Shown in pieces: positions 1-9,900 of a stretch of 51,513 nucleotides of DNA. Made by a program: the position numbers and the translations under genes. Under the pieces are notes generated by a model. That model ran no database searches. It was not told the DNA's origin and saw only the letters and a list, made by a program, of their open reading frames with translations. The stretch is from Nostoc sp. NOS(2021) (GTDB taxonomy: Bacteria; Cyanobacteriota; Cyanobacteriia; Cyanobacteriales; Nostocaceae), in contig NZ_JABXKM010000311.1 in the NCBI RefSeq assembly GCF_017115025.1, positions 1 to 51,513 on the forward strand. The letters run 5' to 3'. Within the stretch, counting starts at the first letter, position 1. Each line of letters begins with the position of its first letter.

Positions 1-450
1 GTATATTTTATCACATAGGTCTTACTGGTATACCGTTACTTTTATAGTGAAAAAATAAAATTGACAGAATTTTACAACTGAAATGAATAGTTATAAAGCA
101 CGACATATTAGGCAGTGATGTTAAACCCGTGGCAAGTGTAAAGCGCTGCTGTTCAAGTAACGCACCCTACTAAACTATTGGAGATATTGGAGAATTTATT
201 TTTTGGGATTCCCTAAAGTTATAATCTGCGTCCACGAGTATTAAAGACTCGTTGACGGAGTTCAGAGGTGGATGAATCCAGTTCAAAGACTCGTTGACGG
301 AGTTTTGATACTACTTTGGGAAGTCATCAAAAAGCGATCGCCACATCTACTAAATAAAGTGCTTTCCTGCCCCCTGCCCCAATACAAGTTTTGTAAAGTT
401 TGTTAATCAAGATATTGTTCTGGGAATTCTAACCTAGTACACAGGAATTC
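1..450. other. Intergenic region upstream of the first giant kinase
   Basis: No gene is supported here. The stretch is AT-rich and contains one HIP1-like octamer (AGCGATCGCC, near 335) and a 20-bp direct repeat listed separately. Any gene to the left lies outside the window. The promoter of the first HstK gene should lie here, but no convincing -35/-10 pair was identified. Confidence 0.5.
243..304 (+). repeat. 20-bp direct repeat, two copies
   Basis: AAAGACTCGTTGACGGAGTT occurs exactly at 243-262 and again at 285-304, with 22 bases between. It lies about 150 bases upstream of the first HstK start. It could be a dispersed repeat fragment or a paired protein-binding site; the sequence alone does not decide. 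Confidence 0.8.
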
Positions 451-3400
451 TTGGAAAACTTTATGAGCGCAAAAGTTGATGGAACTGTAACGATCGCTGG
501 CTACCAAATGATCGAGCAACTTTATTCAGGTTCTCGCACTCAAGTATATCGGGCAGTTCGAGAAGGCGATCGCCTACCAGTTGTGATCAAGCTCTTAAAA
601 CGAGAATACCCTACCTTCAGCGAATTAGTACAGTTTCGCAACCAATATGCGATCGCTAAAAATCTAGATATTTCCCCCATCATTAAGCCCTACAGCTTAG
701 AAGCCCATCACAACGGCTATGCCCTAGTCATGGAAGACTTTGGTGGCATTTCTTTGCGGGAATTTACCGCCGGACGACTATTGACTTTAGAGCAATTCCT
801 TGCTACTGCTCTACAACTGATAGACACGCTACACCCGTTACATCAACAGCGCGTCATTCACAAAGACATTAAGCCAGCCAATATCTTGATTCACCCTGAC
901 ACGAAACAAATTAAGCTGATTGACTTCAGTATTGCCTCGCTTTTACCACGAGAAACCCAGGAGATCCAGAGCATTAACGGACTGGAGGGAACGCTAGCGT
1001 ATCTTTCCCCAGAGCAAACCGGACGGATGAACCGGGGCATTGACTACCGCAGCGACTTCTATTCATTAGGTGTAACTTTCTTTGAATTACTGAGTGGAGA
1101 ACTACCCTTTGAGTCCCACGATCCGATGGAGTTGGTGCATTGCCACATTGCAAAGCTTCCACCCTTCGTCTGTGATTTGAATCCCGATTTGCCCTTGATG
1201 CTGGGCGAGATTGTTCGCAAACTGATGGCGAAGAACGCCGAAGACCGCTATCAGAGCGCACTGGGACTTAAACATGACCTTGTTACCTGCTTAGAACAGT
1301 GGCGAGAAACAGGCAAGCATACCTGGTTTGAATTGGGACAGCGCGATATCAGCGATCGCTTTCTCATCAGAGAAAAACTCTACGGACGCGAATCGGAAGT
1401 GCAGACGTTATTGGAGGCATTTGGTCATGTTGCCAATGGTGGGTGTGAACTGATGCTGGTGGCAGGTTTCTCTGGCGTTGGCAAAACCGCAGTCGTCAAT
1501 GAAGTGCATAAGCCGATCGTCCGGTGGAACGGCTACTTCATCAAAGGGAAATACGACCAGTTCAACCGCAACATTCCTCTGTCTGCTTTTGTCCAAGCCT
1601 TTCGAGACTTGATGGCACAGTTGCTGAGTGAAAGCGATACTCAATTAGAGCAATGGCAGAGCAAGATTTTAGCGGCAGTTGGAGAGAACGGGCAAGTCCT
1701 AATCGAGGTGATTCCTGAACTGGAGCAGATGATCGGTAAACAGCCTGCCATCGCTGAACTATCGGGCAGTGCGGCACAGAACCGTTTCCATCTACTGTTC
1801 CAAAATTTCATTCAAGTCTTCACCACAAGAGAGCATCCGTTAGTGATGTTTCTCGATGACTTGCAATGGGCAGATTCGGCATCGCTGAATTTGCTGAAGC
1901 TGTTAATGGGGAGCAATCGCGGTTATCTATTCATTATTGGTGCATACCGCGATAACGAGGTATTTGCGGCTCATTCACTGATGTTAACGCTAGATGAAAT
2001 CGAAAAGGCATCCTCTGGCGTTAACACTCTGACTCTAGTTCCCTTGAGTCAAGCAGATGTGAATCAGTTAATCGCCGACTCCCTCAGTTGTGCAACGGGC
2101 CTGGCACTGCCGTTGACAGAGTTGGTTTATCAAAAAGCCAAAGGCAATCCCTTTTTCACGACTCAATTTTTGAAAGCGCTGCATGAGGATGGGCTGATTA
2201 CCTTTGATTGGGAAGCAGGTTTTTGGCAGTGTGATGTCGGGCAAGTGCGATCGCTGGCTCTCACCGATGATGTGGTGGAATTTATGGCCCAACAGCTTCA
2301 GAAATTGCCCAACAACACTCAAGATGTTTTGAAACTGGCAGCTTGTATTGGCAATCAGTTTGATTTGGCGACGCTGGCGATCGTTTATGAAAAGTCGCAG
2401 ACAGAAACCGCTTCGGACTTGTGGAAAGCATTGCAAGAAGGATTTATCATTCCCACCAATGAGGTTTACAAGTTTTATCAAACTGAAGCATCAGCCGCCA
2501 CAGTCCAAACAGTACAGAAAGTTGACACCTGTGTTTACAAATTCTTGCACGATCGCGTCCAGCAAGCTGCTTATTTCCTGATTCCAGAAGAACAAAAACA
2601 GGCAACTCACCTGAAAATTGGGCAATTGCTTTTCAGTGCAATCAGCCAGACGGGAAAAGATGAAAAAATCTTTGAGATTGTCAATCAGTTAAATAAAGGA
2701 GCCGATTTAATTGACTCAGAAACTGAACGTGAGGGATTAGCAAAGTTAAACCTAGCTGCTGCACAAAGAGCAAAATCTGCAACCGCTTACGTCGCAGCAA
2801 TTGAATACGCAACTAAAGGCATACAACTTCTCACAGCAAGTTGTTGGCAGCAATGCTATGACATCACCTTGGCTCTGCATGATTTAGCCGCAGAAGTAGC
2901 CTGTCTGAGCGGTGACTTTAGGCAAATGGAGCAGATAGTTGAGCGGGTACTGCAAAATGCTCGTCAATTACTAGACAAAGTTAAGGTTTATGAAGTTAGA
3001 ATTTTGGCTGACGTGGCGCAGAGTCAGCAGCCCCAAGCGATTAAAACCGCTCTTTCTGCTTTGAAATTATTTGGAGTGTTGTTTCCAGAACAGCCCACTG
3101 AGGCAGATAATACTCAAAGTTTGCAACAGACTGAAGATATATTAAAAGGAAAAGATTGGGCAGATTTGCTAGAACTGCCAGAGATGACAGACCTTCAAGC
3201 TCTGGCAGTGATGCGAATTTTAGCAACCGTGACAGCAGCAGTCTATCAAGCGGTTCCAGAACTACTGCCGTTAATCGTGTGCAAGCAAGTTAGGTTATCT
3301 GTTGAATATGGTAATGCTGCGGTATCAGCGCAAACTTATGCTTGGTATGGAGTAATTCTGTGCGTTATTGGAGAAATAGATTTGGGCGATCGCGTTGGTC

Positions 3401-6400
3401 AACTGGCAATGGGACTATTATCACGCTTTGACAGTAAAGAATTTAAAGCCAGCACGATTAACATGGTTTATCCCTTCGTAAAGCCTTGGAAACATCATAT
3501 TCAAGAGTCACTCGCTCCTTTACTCGACGGATACCACACCGGTCTGGAGATGGGTACTTTAGAATATGCTGCCTACTGTGCCTACAATTACTGTTCGCTG
3601 TCCTTTTTTATCGGAAAAGATTTGTCAATCCTAGAATCAGAAATCAAGATTTACAGTCAGGCGTTGGCTCAACTCAAACAGGAAGTTGCTCACAACTATC
3701 TGAGAGTCTTTTACCAATCCGTCTTGAATTTACTCGGCCAGAGTGAATGTCCCTGGAAAATTCAAGGTGTAATCTATGACGAACAAATGATGTTGCCCTT
3801 GCATCAGAAGGCAAATGATCTTTACGCAATGGGAACACTGTATATTAATAAATTAATTCTTTGTTGCTTGTTCAATGAGTGGGAGCAAGCAATCAAAGTG
3901 GCAGTTTATGCCAAACAATATTTGAGTGGAGTATCCGGCTGTTTCATGGTTCCGGTGTTTCACTTTTACGATTCATTGACCCATTTGGCGATCGTAGCCA
4001 ACGCTCAAGGCAGAGAATATGCTAGCCTCCCCCAGGAAGTTGTTGACAACCAGAAGAAGCTTAAACAATGGGCAAACCATGCACCCACAAACCATTTACA
4101 CAGATTTTATTTGGTTGAAGCAGAGCAGTATCGGGTGTTGGGGCAGATGTATGAAGCAATGGATTACTACGATCGCGCGATCGCATCTGCAAAAGAAAAC
4201 GGCTACATCCAAGAAGAAGCCCTCGCCAACGAACTAGCAGCTAAATTTTACCTCAACTGGGGCAAAAAACGGATTGCCCAGTCATACATGACCGAAGCCT
4301 ACTACAGCTATGCTCATTGGGGTGCTAAAGCCAAAGTCGCCGACTTGGAACGACGCTATCCCCAACTCCTCGCCCCCATCTTAGAGCAAACCCGTTCTCC
4401 CTTCTCAACCAACGAAACTATCTTCACATTGGGGAGTGTCACCTCCACCAGTTCTGCCACTTCCAGCAGTAGCAGCCTCTTTGTTGCTTTAGATTTCGCT
4501 ACCATTCTCAAAGCTTCCCAAACCCTTTCTGGGGAAATCGAACTCGAAAAACTGCTGTCGGCATTGCTGCATATCGTCATTGAAAATGCGGGAGCTGATA
4601 AGTGTGTGTTCATGCTTTTGGAGTCAGGTGGTTTGCTAATTCAGGCGTTAGCACAGCTTTCCCCTGGTGTCGCATCTGTACAGAACAAGGGAATTGCTCA
4701 AGTCGATTTTTACCCCATGTTGCTCAACCCACAGCCTGTTGAAGACTCTGTTGATGTGCCAGTTGGCTTAATTAATACCGTCAAACGCAGCTTAAAACCA
4801 GCAGTGATTATTGATGCCACAGTGCATCCGCAATTAATCAATGATCCGTATATTCAGCAACAGCAGCCCAAGAGTATCTTGTGCTGCCCGATTTTGCATC
4901 AGGGTAAGTTGCTTGGTATATTGTATCTGGAAAATAATGTCGCAACCGGAGCCTTTACGAGCGATCGCGTCGAACTGCTGAACTTGCTGTGCGCTCAGGC
5001 GGCAATTTCTCTGGAAAATGCCCGACTTTATCGAAATTCCCAGAACTATGCTCAACAGTTAACACAATCTCTAGCAAAATTGCAGGCTAGTGAAATTCGC
5101 TTCCAAAATTTGGCGAATAATATTCCTGGTATGGTGTACCAATTCCGGATCGCGGCCGACGGTTCAACTTCAACACCCTACGTTAGCTCTGGCTGTATCG
5201 ACTTGTATGGGTTAGCGCCAGAGTTGGTGATGGCAGGGACACATAGCCTTTACGACATGAATCATCCTGACGATCAACCAGCTATTGTCCAAGCGATCGC
5301 TTACTCTGCCCAAACTCTGACACCGTTTGACGTAGAATGCCGGATTATCCTGCCTTCAGGAACCGTCAAATGGATTCAATCTCTTGCTCGGCCAGAGCGA
5401 CAAGCCGATGGCGCAATCTTATGGGATGGGGTGATGATTGATATTAGCGATGTCTACAACGAGCTTCGCTTACGCAAAGAAGCCGAAGCATCTCTAGCCA
5501 AAGAACGAGAGTTTTTGAATGCGATCATTCACAATATTACCGATGGGATTGTTGTTTGTGATGCTAGTGGCAAGTTGACCCTATTCAATAATGCAACTCG
5601 TGAGTTTCATGGCTTACCAGTGGAATCATTACCAGCAGAACAATGGGCAGAACACTTCTCACTCTATCAAGCTGATGGACAAACACCTCTGTCAATCACA
5701 GAAATTCCGCTGTTTCGCGCCTTGCAAGGGGAAATAGTCGAAAATGCCGAAATGGTAATTGCGCCGAAGCATGGTTCTACGAGAATTTTGTTAGCAAGCG
5801 GACAAGCAATTTTCGATCCTTTGGGTAACAAAGTCGGTGCAGTAGTTGTGATGCGAGATATTAGCGATCGCAAACTTGCTGTACTTGCCTTGCAGCAAAA
5901 ATCACTTGATTTGCAACAAGCATTGAACGATTTACAAAACGCCCAATTACAAATGGTGCAAAGTGAAAAAATGTCTGCATTGGGCAACTTAGTTGCTGGT
6001 GTGGCTCACGAAATGAATAATCCCCTCGGTTTTATTTCTGCCAGTCTCAAACAAGCTAAACCCACTATTGCTGATATTGTTGAACACCTCAGACTATATC
6101 AAGAAAGTTTACCCAAAAAGAGTGAGGAAATTCTTCACCATGCTGAAGAAATCGACCTAGATTATAGCTTATCAGACTTGCCCAAGATAATTGATTCCAT
6201 GTCTATGGCGTGCGATCGCCTGAAAAATATCAGCACCAGTCTCCGCACTTTCTCCCGTGCTGATCGAGATTACAAAGTACCATTTAACATTCACGATGGC
6301 ATTGATAGCACAATTTTAATTTTGAAACATCGTCTGAAGGCGAATGAACAACGTCCAGCGATTGAAATTGTCACAAATTACGGGAATTTACCTCAAGTAG

Positions 6401-6768
6401 AATGTTTCCCTGGTCAATTAAATCAGGTATTTATGAATCTTCTAGCCAATGCTATTGATGCATTAGATGAATCTAACACCGGACGCAGTTATGAGGAAAT
6501 TAAAGCTAATCCTAACTGCATTACAATTACAACTTCAGTCGAAAATAATCTAGTTAAAATTGCCATTGCTGATAATGGTCAGGGGATGAGTGAAGAGGTA
6601 AAACTAAAGATATTTGACCACTTATTTACTACCAAAGGTGTCGGTAAAGGTACAGGGTTAGGATTAGCGATCGCTCGTCAAATCGTCGAATCAACCCATA
6701 GTGGCAAATTGAGTTTTAACTCTCTTCTAGGTAATGGTACAGAATTTATCATTGAAATTCCGGTATAA
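451..6768 (+). CDS. HstK-family hybrid Ser/Thr kinase - ATPase - GAF - PAS - PAS - histidine kinase (copy 1)
   Basis: A 2,105-residue signalling protein of the cyanobacterial HstK family, probably cytoplasmic since no membrane helix is obvious. In order: Ser/Thr kinase about 17-285 (K47; catalytic loop HKDIKPAN with D139; DFS instead of DFG at D158); AAA-type ATPase about 310-600 with Walker A GFSGVGKT (339-346) and Walker B Asp 469-470; a long helical, probably TPR-like stretch to about 1320; GAF about 1360-1527; PAS domains about 1550-1667 and 1686-1808; a short coiled coil; and a histidine kinase core with H1853 in AHEMNNPLG, N box near 1991, DNGQGM at 2041 and GTGLGL at 2067. The TTG start at 451 follows AGGA; the ATG at 463 is equally plausible. 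Its last 579 bases are identical to those of the next gene. Ligand, substrates and partner regulator are unknown. Confidence 0.95.
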   Translation: MENFMSAKVDGTVTIAGYQMIEQLYSGSRTQVYRAVREGDRLPVVIKLLKREYPTFSELVQFRNQYAIAKNLDISPIIKPYSLEAHHNGYALVMEDFGGISLREFTAGRLLTLEQFLATALQLIDTLHPLHQQRVIHKDIKPANILIHPDTKQIKLIDFSIASLLPRETQEIQSINGLEGTLAYLSPEQTGRMNRGIDYRSDFYSLGVTFFELLSGELPFESHDPMELVHCHIAKLPPFVCDLNPDLPLMLGEIVRKLMAKNAEDRYQSALGLKHDLVTCLEQWRETGKHTWFELGQRDISDRFLIREKLYGRESEVQTLLEAFGHVANGGCELMLVAGFSGVGKTAVVNEVHKPIVRWNGYFIKGKYDQFNRNIPLSAFVQAFRDLMAQLLSESDTQLEQWQSKILAAVGENGQVLIEVIPELEQMIGKQPAIAELSGSAAQNRFHLLFQNFIQVFTTREHPLVMFLDDLQWADSASLNLLKLLMGSNRGYLFIIGAYRDNEVFAAHSLMLTLDEIEKASSGVNTLTLVPLSQADVNQLIADSLSCATGLALPLTELVYQKAKGNPFFTTQFLKALHEDGLITFDWEAGFWQCDVGQVRSLALTDDVVEFMAQQLQKLPNNTQDVLKLAACIGNQFDLATLAIVYEKSQTETASDLWKALQEGFIIPTNEVYKFYQTEASAATVQTVQKVDTCVYKFLHDRVQQAAYFLIPEEQKQATHLKIGQLLFSAISQTGKDEKIFEIVNQLNKGADLIDSETEREGLAKLNLAAAQRAKSATAYVAAIEYATKGIQLLTASCWQQCYDITLALHDLAAEVACLSGDFRQMEQIVERVLQNARQLLDKVKVYEVRILADVAQSQQPQAIKTALSALKLFGVLFPEQPTEADNTQSLQQTEDILKGKDWADLLELPEMTDLQALAVMRILATVTAAVYQAVPELLPLIVCKQVRLSVEYGNAAVSAQTYAWYGVILCVIGEIDLGDRVGQLAMGLLSRFDSKEFKASTINMVYPFVKPWKHHIQESLAPLLDGYHTGLEMGTLEYAAYCAYNYCSLSFFIGKDLSILESEIKIYSQALAQLKQEVAHNYLRVFYQSVLNLLGQSECPWKIQGVIYDEQMMLPLHQKANDLYAMGTLYINKLILCCLFNEWEQAIKVAVYAKQYLSGVSGCFMVPVFHFYDSLTHLAIVANAQGREYASLPQEVVDNQKKLKQWANHAPTNHLHRFYLVEAEQYRVLGQMYEAMDYYDRAIASAKENGYIQEEALANELAAKFYLNWGKKRIAQSYMTEAYYSYAHWGAKAKVADLERRYPQLLAPILEQTRSPFSTNETIFTLGSVTSTSSATSSSSSLFVALDFATILKASQTLSGEIELEKLLSALLHIVIENAGADKCVFMLLESGGLLIQALAQLSPGVASVQNKGIAQVDFYPMLLNPQPVEDSVDVPVGLINTVKRSLKPAVIIDATVHPQLINDPYIQQQQPKSILCCPILHQGKLLGILYLENNVATGAFTSDRVELLNLLCAQAAISLENARLYRNSQNYAQQLTQSLAKLQASEIRFQNLANNIPGMVYQFRIAADGSTSTPYVSSGCIDLYGLAPELVMAGTHSLYDMNHPDDQPAIVQAIAYSAQTLTPFDVECRIILPSGTVKWIQSLARPERQADGAILWDGVMIDISDVYNELRLRKEAEASLAKEREFLNAIIHNITDGIVVCDASGKLTLFNNATREFHGLPVESLPAEQWAEHFSLYQADGQTPLSITEIPLFRALQGEIVENAEMVIAPKHGSTRILLASGQAIFDPLGNKVGAVVVMRDISDRKLAVLALQQKSLDLQQALNDLQNAQLQMVQSEKMSALGNLVAGVAHEMNNPLGFISASLKQAKPTIADIVEHLRLYQESLPKKSEEILHHAEEIDLDYSLSDLPKIIDSMSMACDRLKNISTSLRTFSRADRDYKVPFNIHDGIDSTILILKHRLKANEQRPAIEIVTNYGNLPQVECFPGQLNQVFMNLLANAIDALDESNTGRSYEEIKANPNCITITTSVENNLVKIAIADNGQGMSEEVKLKIFDHLFTTKGVGKGTGLGLAIARQIVESTHSGKLSFNSLLGNGTEFIIEIPV

Positions 6769-6977
6769 TCTTTAGCTCTTGTTGGTAAACAACTTCAGAT
6801 ATCTGGGAATACTAAATCTGGAAGCCTTAAGGATAAGCGCAATATGGTCAGTATTCCCGGATATCGAATCAGTGAAGAACTCTACAATGGTTCCAAAACC
6901 CTAGTTTATCGGGGGTATCGAGAAACAGACTCCTTAAGAGTAGTGATTAAACTGCTGAAAAATCCTTATCCCAGTTT
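6190..6977 (+). repeat. 788-bp exact direct repeat, left copy
   Basis: These bases read identically to 11722-12509, a constant offset of 5,532. The copy covers the last 579 bases of HstK copy 1, the 75-base spacer, and the first 134 bases of HstK copy 2. Identity stops at single-base differences on both sides (6189 a versus 11721 g; 6978 t versus 12510 c). Confidence 0.95.
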
Positions 6978-9900
6978 TAGCGAACTCTTGTCGTTTCGCA
7001 ATCAGTACACCATAGCCAAAAATCTCAACTCACCTCTAATTGTCCAAACCTACAGCCTGGAACCTTACCAAAATGGCTATGCGTTGGTAATGGAAGACTT
7101 TGGGGGGATTTCTCTTAAAAATTATTTCACCTCTGTAAAGACGCAATATATCGCGTCTCTACAAGAGTTTTTAGTTCTAGCGATCGCACTGTGCAATACC
7201 TTAGATATATTCTATCGCGAGCGGATTATTCATAAAGATATCAAACCCGCCAATATTCTCATTAATCCCGAAACCAAACAAGTTAAATTAATTGACTTTA
7301 GTATTGCATCTTTACTACCACGGGAAACCCAAACACCAATCAATCTCAATGTATTAGAAGGGACACTTGCTTATATTTCTCCAGAACAAACAGGAAGAAT
7401 GAATCGGGGGATTGATTACCGAACTGATTTTTATTCTTTAGGTGTAACTTTCTACGAATTACTGACTGGAGAATTACCGTTTAAGTCAAACGACCCGATG
7501 GAGTTAGTACATTCTCATATTGCGAAACTTCCACCCTTAGTACATAAAATTAACCCACAAATCCCGTCTGTACTCTCGGAGATTGTCAACAAATTGATGG
7601 CGAAAAATGCTGAAGACCGCTATCAGAGTGCCTTGGGATTGAAGTTTGATTTAGAAAATTGTTTATCTCAACTTCAAGTTTCTGGTGAAATTAAGAGTTT
7701 CCCAATTGCAGAACGGGATGTGTGCGATCGCTTCATTATCCCCGACAAACTCTATGGACGAGAAACCGAAATATCAACCCTACTTCAAGCATTTGAAAGA
7801 GTCAGCCTTGGTGCAACAGAAATGATGTTGGTAGCTGGTTTTTCGGGAATTGGTAAAACTGCGGTTGTTAACGAAGTTCATAAACCAATTGTTAGACAAC
7901 GCGGTTATTTTATTAAAGGCAAATATGACCAATTTCAACGCAATATTCCCTTCAGTGCATTTGTGCAAGCCTTCCGGGATTTAATGGGACAATTGTTAAG
8001 CGAAAGTGATGCACAGATTCAGCAATGGAGAAACCAAATATTAGATGCTGTTGGAGAAAATGGACAAGTAATTATTGAAGTCATCCCCGAATTAGAAATA
8101 ATTATTGGTCAACAACCACCCACCATAGAATTATCAGGAACGGCGGGACAAAATAGATTTAATTTATTGTTTCAAAAATTTACCCAAGTTTTTACCAGTG
8201 CTGAACATCCATTAGTGATGTTTTTAGATGATTTACAATGGGCAGATTCGGCATCACTGAAGTTAATGCAGCTGTTAATGGCTGATACAGGTCATCTTTT
8301 ATTAATTGGTGCATACCGTGATAACGAAGTCAATCCAGCACATCCATTAATCTTGACTTTGAGTGAGATTCAAAAAACACAAGCAACGATTAATACAATT
8401 ACCTTAGCACCACTGAGTCAAATCACAGTGAATCAATTAGTTGCTGACACACTTAAATGTACAGAAAGTTTGGCATGGACTGTTTCTCACTTGGTATCTC
8501 AGAAAACCAAAGGTAATCCGTTTTTCGCTACACAGTTTCTCAAAGCATTGCATCAAGATAGGCTGATTCAATTTGATTTTGAATTAGCTTGTTGGCAATG
8601 TGACATTGTACAGGTGAATCAGCAAGCAGTTACAGACGATGTTCTAGTTTTTATGAAATTTCAATTACGAAGACTGCCACAATCAACTCAACACGTCTTA
8701 GAGTTAGCTGCTTGTATTGGCAATCAGTTTGATTTAGCAACTTTGGCAATTGTTTCAGAACAGTCAGAGGTAGAAACGGCTGCTGATTTATGGAAAGCTT
8801 TACAAGAAGGGCTAATTTTACCGATTAGTGATGTTTATAAGTTTTATCAAAATTCGTCATTGGTCATTGGTCATTTGTCATTAGAAAATAACAAACAAAT
8901 GACAAAGGACAAAGGACAAAGGACAGCTTCATATAGATTTTTACATGACAGAGTACAGCAAGCGGCTTATTGCCTGATTCCCGATGGGCAAAAAACAGCA
9001 ACTCATCTCAAAATTGGACATTTACTCCGCGAAAATTTCTCCGAGATCGAGCTTGAGGAAAAACTGTTTGATATTGTCGGGCATTTGAATTTAGGAATTG
9101 AGTTAATTACTCAACCAAGCGATCGCCAAGCATTAGCTCAACTGAATTTGAAAGCTGGAGTCAAGGCGAGAAATTCTACAGCTTACGTCGCCGCAAGGGA
9201 TTATTTGCAAACGGGGATTAAGCTATTACAAACAAACTGCTGGCAACATCAGTATGAATTGACTCTGAATCTATATGTGACGGCTGCGGAAGCTGCCTAT
9301 TTAAATGGTGACTTCGAGGGCATGGAACTCTTAACCGCAGTGGTATTGCAGCAGACACAGACAATTTTTGACAAAGTGAAAATCTACGAAATTCAAATCG
9401 CGGCATTAACGGCTCAGAGCCAAATGTTAGAGGCGATCGCGGTGGGAAGAGAGGCACTGAGTCAATTAGGGGTGGATCTCCCAAGTGCGCCAGATGAAGC
9501 CCAAATCGGCAAAGTGCTACAAGAGGTGGCAAGCCTTCAAAGCGGCAGAGATATTGCCGAGCTGATTGACCTGCCCGTGATGAGCGATCGCACAGCCGAA
9601 GCCGCGATCCAACTGTTAGGAGTTTTGTTTCCAGCAGCGATCCAGGGAATGCCAGGGTTACTGCCCCTGTTGAGCGCGACGATGGTGCGGTTGTCGCTCC
9701 AGTTTGGCAATGCCCCCGCCTCGATAGTCGGCTATGCGATTCATGGCATGGTGCTGTGTGCCTTTTTGGGCGAAGTCGAAACAGGCTACGGATTTGGTCA
9801 ATTAGCGCTCTCGTTGCTGGAACGGTTGAATGCTCTCTTAATAAAGTCCATCACTCTAAACCTGTTTGGGGCTTTCATTCAACATCGCCACGAAGCGCTG

